Source of the DNA: Neofusicoccum parvum
Taxonomy: Eukaryota; Ascomycota; Dothideomycetes; Botryosphaeriales; Botryosphaeriaceae
Assembly (NCBI GenBank): GCA_020912385.1
Contig: CP087211.1
Location: 620,001 to 684,000, forward strand
Direction: 5' to 3'
DNA length: 64,000 nucleotides
Shown here: in pieces, positions 59,529-64,000 of the stretch
Layout of the letters: every line of letters begins with the position of its first letter
How positions within the stretch are numbered: the first letter of the stretch is position 1
Notes under the pieces: model-generated
Databases searched by the model: none
What the model was told of the DNA's origin: nothing
What the model saw: only the letters and a program-made list of their open reading frames with translations
Translations under genes and position numbers: made by a program

Positions 59529-60269
59529 TGGGGGTGCTGGGGAAGCTGAGGATTGGAGCTGGTGATGAGGAGAGTTAGTTGCATTGGCGATGGACGAACA
59601 CCGGTATCTTTCCACACGGCTAGTGGGTTTTCCAAATACATAGTTTTCATTCACTTTTTTGATATGGCACGCGAGTTTAAGAAGTAAGACCGTGAATAAC
59701 AGCAGGTTGATTGGGAGCCATTCCTCGAGAATTCCGAAGTGGTAAAGCCTTATTCTGCTGGGAACGATTCTAATCAAAACCAGATATGATGCATGGTGGA
59801 TTGGGTTCTTTTTGGAGACATGCTTCTTGACCAAACCGTGACGATATTCTTAGCACCTCCGGATATGGCATTTTCAATCTGAGATACGCCAACTCTTTCA
59901 AATGTGCCCAGAGTCTCTTCGACCAGCACGCGGTTTCGTGGGTAAGGTCACCCTTTCTCTCTCTCTTTTTTTAAGAGGTCTCTGGCGACTTCTTAGTAAG
60001 TGGGGAATCAACCTTGAGGCTCGAGTGCTATACTATTTAAGAAGACACGTCCATACTTACGCTCCAGCATGGCTTAGAATCAGGACTACTCAGTTTACCA
60101 TCACCATTAAACTTGGCGCAGCCACCATTGCTCAACAATTCCTGCATTTCCATAGGATATAAGTACAGAGAAATCGAGACCTCAACTGTATGGATTGAGA
60201 GTCAGTTCTTGGACTACGCACCGAATCAAGATCTTTGGTCCCCGATAGCTCGACCCACTGACCTACAGA
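59529..60269. other. Intergenic, nothing recognised
   Basis: About 740 bp of moderately AT-rich sequence between GH71 and the zinc-finger remnant. Confidence 0.5.
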
Positions 60270-60323
60270 ATGCGCTTCCAGATTTGTTGTTTCTCAACCC
60301 CGACATCTACGAGCACGCCAAAT

Positions 60324-60921
60324 GAAGGCTATTCCACAGCGCACCATTCATCATCCATTTTACCTGTGGGATACCTCTGTTCCGACTGTGGCAGGTCGTT
60401 CATGGCTCGCGGCTTTCTGGTACGCCATAGAAAGATTCGACACAGTCTAGAAGCTCTGCGATACGTGTGTGACATCTGCAATGGCTCTTTCTCTCGTTCA
60501 GACGAGTTGCCGCAGCATTTATATAAAAGCACGGAATAAGCCCCCCAAAAAAAGCCCGGGATGTACTCGAGGCTGCAATACGCAAGATCTCATTACCTCA
60601 AATCAAATACAAACACTGCAAAGCCCTGTTTATCACAGCTACAGTACTCGAGAAGTGTATTCTCAGACCAGTCACATTGATTTTGCATGTGAAAAGCAAG
60701 GATGCGGCGCCACTTTTTCACGTAACAATGCACCGAGCCGTTATACGAAGGTCCGATACAGCGAAGTCCAAGATGAAGGCATTGATGGATATTCAAGGTT
60801 CGAATGTAAACAATGCCGTAGGCAAGGCTCCTCACTGCCAGTTTATGTCAGTTCTTCACAGAGGACCGAGCATTCCAGGATCTCAGACCGGACTGAACTT
60901 GAGGCTCCCAGTCCGGACTAA
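60324..60921 (+). pseudogene. Decayed C2H2 zinc-finger gene
   Basis: Two frames carry zinc-finger remains. One (ending at the TAA at 60537-60539) has an intact finger, CSDCGRSFMARGFLVRHRKIRH, and a second, CDICNGSFSRSDELPQHL, that lacks its last His before a stop. A different frame (60469-60921) continues with CEKQGCGATFSRNNAPSRYTKVRYSE, where both zinc-binding His positions read Tyr, and then a degenerate C-K-Q-C unit. His to Tyr needs only CAC/CAT to TAC/TAT, i.e. C to T. No convincing intron joins the two frames. The family would be fungal C2H2 transcription factors or related proteins. I infer a pseudogene; its true ends are unknown. Confidence 0.65.
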
Positions 60922-61170
60922 ATGCCTAAGCTGGTAGAATTCCCCGTGCTACGTGCAGCAGTCAATGTAAAGCTTCCCGTGACGTCATGGCCACTACCCC
61001 GGACTCCAGATCAACACCAGCCCGCGTGCACGCTACCGATACACCCGACGACGTCATTAACCTCGGCCACCCCAACCTGCGTCCGACCAGGTCGCACGAC
61101 ACACCATGCCTCGCAACACCGCCGCCCAGCCCTCCCCACCACCTGCCTCTCTCCCTCCGCAACCGCCGCA

Positions 61171-62091
61171 ATGGCCGGCGACGACCCCACCCCCCTCCCA
61201 GCGCACGTCTCGCTGCTCGCAGGCGGCACAGCCGGCGCCATCGAAGCCTTCCTGACCTACCCCTTCGAGTTCGCCAAAACCCGCGTGCAGCTGCGCAGCG
61301 ACACGCCCGCCTCCCCCGGCGCGCCCCGCCGCCGCAGCCCCAACCCGCTCGGCGTGATCCGCGCCGTGGTGCGCAGCGAGGGGCCGCGCGCGCTCTACGC
61401 CGGCTGCGGCAGCCTGGTGGTCGGGTCGGTGGGCAAGGACGGGGTGCGGTTCCTGTCGTTCGACGTGATCAAGCGGGCGTTCGCGGACGGCGAGACGGGC
61501 TCGCTGACGCCGCTGCGCAGCCTGGCCGCCGGCATGGCCGCCGGCGTCGTCGCCTCCGTCTGCGCCGTCACCCCCACCGAGCGCATCAAGACCGCCCTGA
61601 TCGACGACGCCCGCGCCGCCGGCGAGCGCCGCTTCGCCGGCTCCATGGTCGCCGCCGTCCGCGCCGTCGTGCGCGAGGACGGCTTGGTGAGGGGCCTGTA
61701 TCGCGGGTTTGCGGGGACGACGTTGAAGCAGGCGAGCGCGACGGCTGTGCGGATGGGGTCCTACAACATCTTGAAGGATTACGAGCGCGTGAAGGGCGTC
61801 GAGCAGACGACGGCGGTGAATTTCGCGAATGGGAGCGTGGCCGGTATTGTCACGACGTATGCGACGCAGCCGTTTGATACGATCAAGACGAGGTGTCAGA
61901 GCGCAAGGGGTGAGACGACGGTGGACGCGGTGAAGAGTCTTTGGGCGGATGGTGGGCTGAGGGGTTTTTGGAGAGGGACGGTGATGAGATTGGGGAGGAC
62001 GATATTTAGCGGTGGGATCTTATTTACGGTGTATGAGCACGCGGCGGCCATGTTGAACCCGATCATTGGAACGGGACGGGTCTATGCATGA
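61171..62091 (+). CDS. CTP1: Mitochondrial citrate/tricarboxylate carrier (CTP1-like)
   Basis: A single exon of 306 residues from ATG 61171, the usual length of a carrier. The three-repeat SLC25 structure is clear from the signatures YPFEFAKTR (repeat 1), TPTERIKTA (repeat 2) and QPFDTIKTR (repeat 3), each after a Gly/Ala-rich helix. LLAGGTAGAIEAFLTYP and the E-R-I-K-T in repeat 2 fit the citrate carrier group. It would exchange citrate or isocitrate for malate across the mitochondrial inner membrane. The frame runs on upstream to an ATG at 60922, but that 83-residue extension is Pro/Thr-rich, low in helix and atypical. The substrate is inferred from family resemblance. Confidence 0.92.
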   Translation: MAGDDPTPLPAHVSLLAGGTAGAIEAFLTYPFEFAKTRVQLRSDTPASPGAPRRRSPNPLGVIRAVVRSEGPRALYAGCGSLVVGSVGKDGVRFLSFDVIKRAFADGETGSLTPLRSLAAGMAAGVVASVCAVTPTERIKTALIDDARAAGERRFAGSMVAAVRAVVREDGLVRGLYRGFAGTTLKQASATAVRMGSYNILKDYERVKGVEQTTAVNFANGSVAGIVTTYATQPFDTIKTRCQSARGETTVDAVKSLWADGGLRGFWRGTVMRLGRTIFSGGILFTVYEHAAAMLNPIIGTGRVYA

Positions 62092-64000
62092 TTTGAGCAT
62101 CGTTTAGTGTGCGAAGAAGAGGATGGCAAGAACTGTCCTTTGTTAGCGACAACATTGCATAAGAGACAGAAGAGACGGAATCATAGAGCAAAGTGGCGCA
62201 TATCAGGCGGCGACCTTGAATAAAGCTCAAACATATCGCTTGTGGCGGTAAAATATGACCTCGTCAAGGGTCGATACTTTGCGAATTCTTGAAGTGAGCT
62301 TGTTTCTCTGTTAAAGTTACTTTACTACGGTGATGATTTTGTTAACAGCACGAGGTTTAGCACTACCATGCAGGAACTTTGATATTTTCTGTCCGCCGTA
62401 CATATTGAGAACAGTTCAATGGAGAACCCTCCACTGAAAGGGCCGCCGACTGGAAATTTTTGTGATTTTCTCTCAGTGAATCTTTCATCAATTGGGTGAT
62501 ATCATTAAGCCCCCCATCATCGCCACGGACCACCGTTCATCAAAAATTCTATAAATCAATGAACCGCATCACTCTTAGAAGAAGTAAGCTCCGGGAGCCT
62601 ATGCAAACGACACAAGCGCTTCCAAAGAGGAGGAACAGGTCATCATATTGAAGCATATCCAAAAAGCTTGAATGTCTAGCTGTTCTGATGAGAACCAAAC
62701 TACACTAATGAGGATATTGCGGTAGTCGACGATAGTCAGCCGTTGACAGCTGCTGTTGTCGAGTTGTAGAGAAGGCTTTTGAGCCGTTCAAGTGATTCAT
62801 CTGGACTTAGTGTCCCATGTCGATGTTGGTTTCACGTGTAAAGGCTCGTTGTCCATTTGCACATGCTATTGCTACGGTTTACAAAAGGTACGTTTATTAA
62901 ATAATATGAAGATTTTTTTTGACTTCAGGGAAGAAACTTGACCCTTACCATTAGTAGAGACCCTAGAAGTCTTTGCACTCAGGTGTTTAGCCTTATACAT
63001 TTGTGCCTCTTCCAAAAGCATTTTTCTGGACACATTCACTTCCTCAGAAAACTGAATCAAACTACAGCAGTCCTCGCATAGTGATATCGGTGACGCCCAA
63101 AAACAAAAGCAGAATAGAAACATACTTACCTCAGACAATCACGCAGCTTCTCAAGTAACCATTCCGCCCCTCACCCTCCATTTCGCGCGCCGAAAACACT
63201 TCACCCAGCTCCTTCCACTTACCTCCGCACCTCCAACCTCAACCACCACCGCCACCGCCCCTCCCCCAGCCACGGACGCGCCCCCCACACTCCACAGCCC
63301 CTCCGCCGCCCTCCCAACCAACCGACGGAGCGGAGCGCGAGCGGGCGGGCGGGCGGAAATTGCGCGAGGCGAGCGGCAGACCAGGGGTAAAGGGGCGGAG
63401 ACGGTCGCGGACGGCGTGGTGCTTAAGCAGCGGGGTGGCTGAGGAAATAATAAAACACAAGCTTAGCTCTCCTCCACACCAAAAGGGCCACGCACCACGC
63501 GAGGCGGACCGGGGAGGTTGCGCGGGGTGCGTCGGGGGGCGGGCTTGAGGTGGTTAGCAGCGAGCGCTAGGCGGGGAGTGGGTTTTGAGGAAGGGATGGG
63601 CTGGTGGAGGATTTTCTGGCCGGCGGGTTGGGGGAGGCTGGAGGGCGGTTGCGGTGGCGTGGTGGATCGAGTTGGCGTGGTGGGAGAGAGGGGGGACCGG
63701 GACCGAGCGCTGAGGCTGGATGGCTGGGTTCGCCTGTTGGGCTGGGGGGGGAGGGCGTTGGCTGGGCTCAGGTACGGCCGAGCTGGGCGTGGTGGGTGCG
63801 TTTGGATCGGGCGCTCGTGTGTGCGGAGGGCAGGCGCCTGTGCGTCTTGCTGCTGATCGTCAGGCGATTGGAGCCTTCTGACTTGCGGCTTCTTTCCTGC
63901 AACGCGGAGGGCTGCGAGGCTTAGGGTGCGATGGTCGGCGGATCTGCAGGACGGGCGCGTGGTGTCGCGCGCTCCTTCGCTCTGGCGGGCGGCATGGCGA
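62092..64000. other. Gene-free right end
   Basis: 1.9 kb: AT-rich to about 63150, then abruptly GC-rich to the end, with a strong C bias at 63160-63310 and G bias at 63500-63800 on the plus strand. The GC-rich part may be the leader of a gene beyond the window. An 88-codon minus-strand frame at 62872-63138 has no motif. Confidence 0.5.

Noticed and set aside
60922..61170. Upstream in-frame ATG extending the citrate carrier by 83 residues
   Set aside because: The extension is Pro/Thr-rich and unlike carrier N-termini; the start at 61171 gives the usual length.
62872..63138. 88-codon minus-strand frame near the right end
   Set aside because: AT-rich, with no recognisable domain and no supporting splice structure.

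Overview
This 64 kb window is nuclear DNA of a filamentous ascomycete (Pezizomycotina; a Dothideomycete is my guess, but the class is not proven). The evidence is many short introns (about 46-100 nt) with GTAAGT-like donors and CTRAC/CTGAC branch sites, fungus-specific families (Nst1, Rho2, GH71, HET, sedolisin), and divergent gene pairs with short shared promoters. All gene structures below are my own splicing by eye. Exon sums were checked for reading frame.

Left part (1-10 kb) is accessory: a DUF2235 alpha/beta hydrolase, a possible Asn-rich small protein, a DUF6536 membrane protein, and a head-to-head pair made of a trypsin-like protease-ankyrin fusion and a tail-anchored protein of unknown function. 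A tRNA-Arg(ACG) follows at 10.3 kb.

From 11 to 28 kb lies conserved housekeeping: ribosomal uL15/L28, ISA2 and kynureninase (sharing a 226 bp promoter), NST1, RHO2 GTPase (with an apparent 6-nt microexon in switch I), mitochondrial ribosomal protein mL40, phosphoacetylglucosamine mutase and an inositol monophosphatase-like enzyme.

From 28 to 41 kb is a second accessory block: a HET-domain gene broken by an in-frame TGA and probably by a frameshift, a seven-TM protein, a 75-residue secreted eight-cysteine protein in a gene-poor stretch, a 23-bp tandem repeat, and two divergently transcribed secreted acid proteases (an aspartic-protease-like protein and a sedolisin).

From 41.7 to 52.8 kb are MEC1/ATR kinase (13 exons), COX16 (divergent from MEC1), TAD2 tRNA deaminase and a Ser/Pro-rich fungal protein. 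A 4.9 kb stretch without any recognisable gene follows, then a secreted GH71 alpha-1,3-glucanase, a decayed C2H2 zinc-finger locus with His-to-Tyr changes typical of C-to-T decay, and a CTP1-type mitochondrial citrate carrier. The last 1.9 kb has no gene I can support.

Functional links: several genes serve mitochondria (ISA2, mL40, COX16, CTP1), RHO2 and AGM1 act in cell-wall signalling and chitin precursor synthesis, and GH71 plus the two proteases are secreted degradative enzymes. I found no CRISPR array, mobile-element coding region or clear secondary-metabolite cluster.
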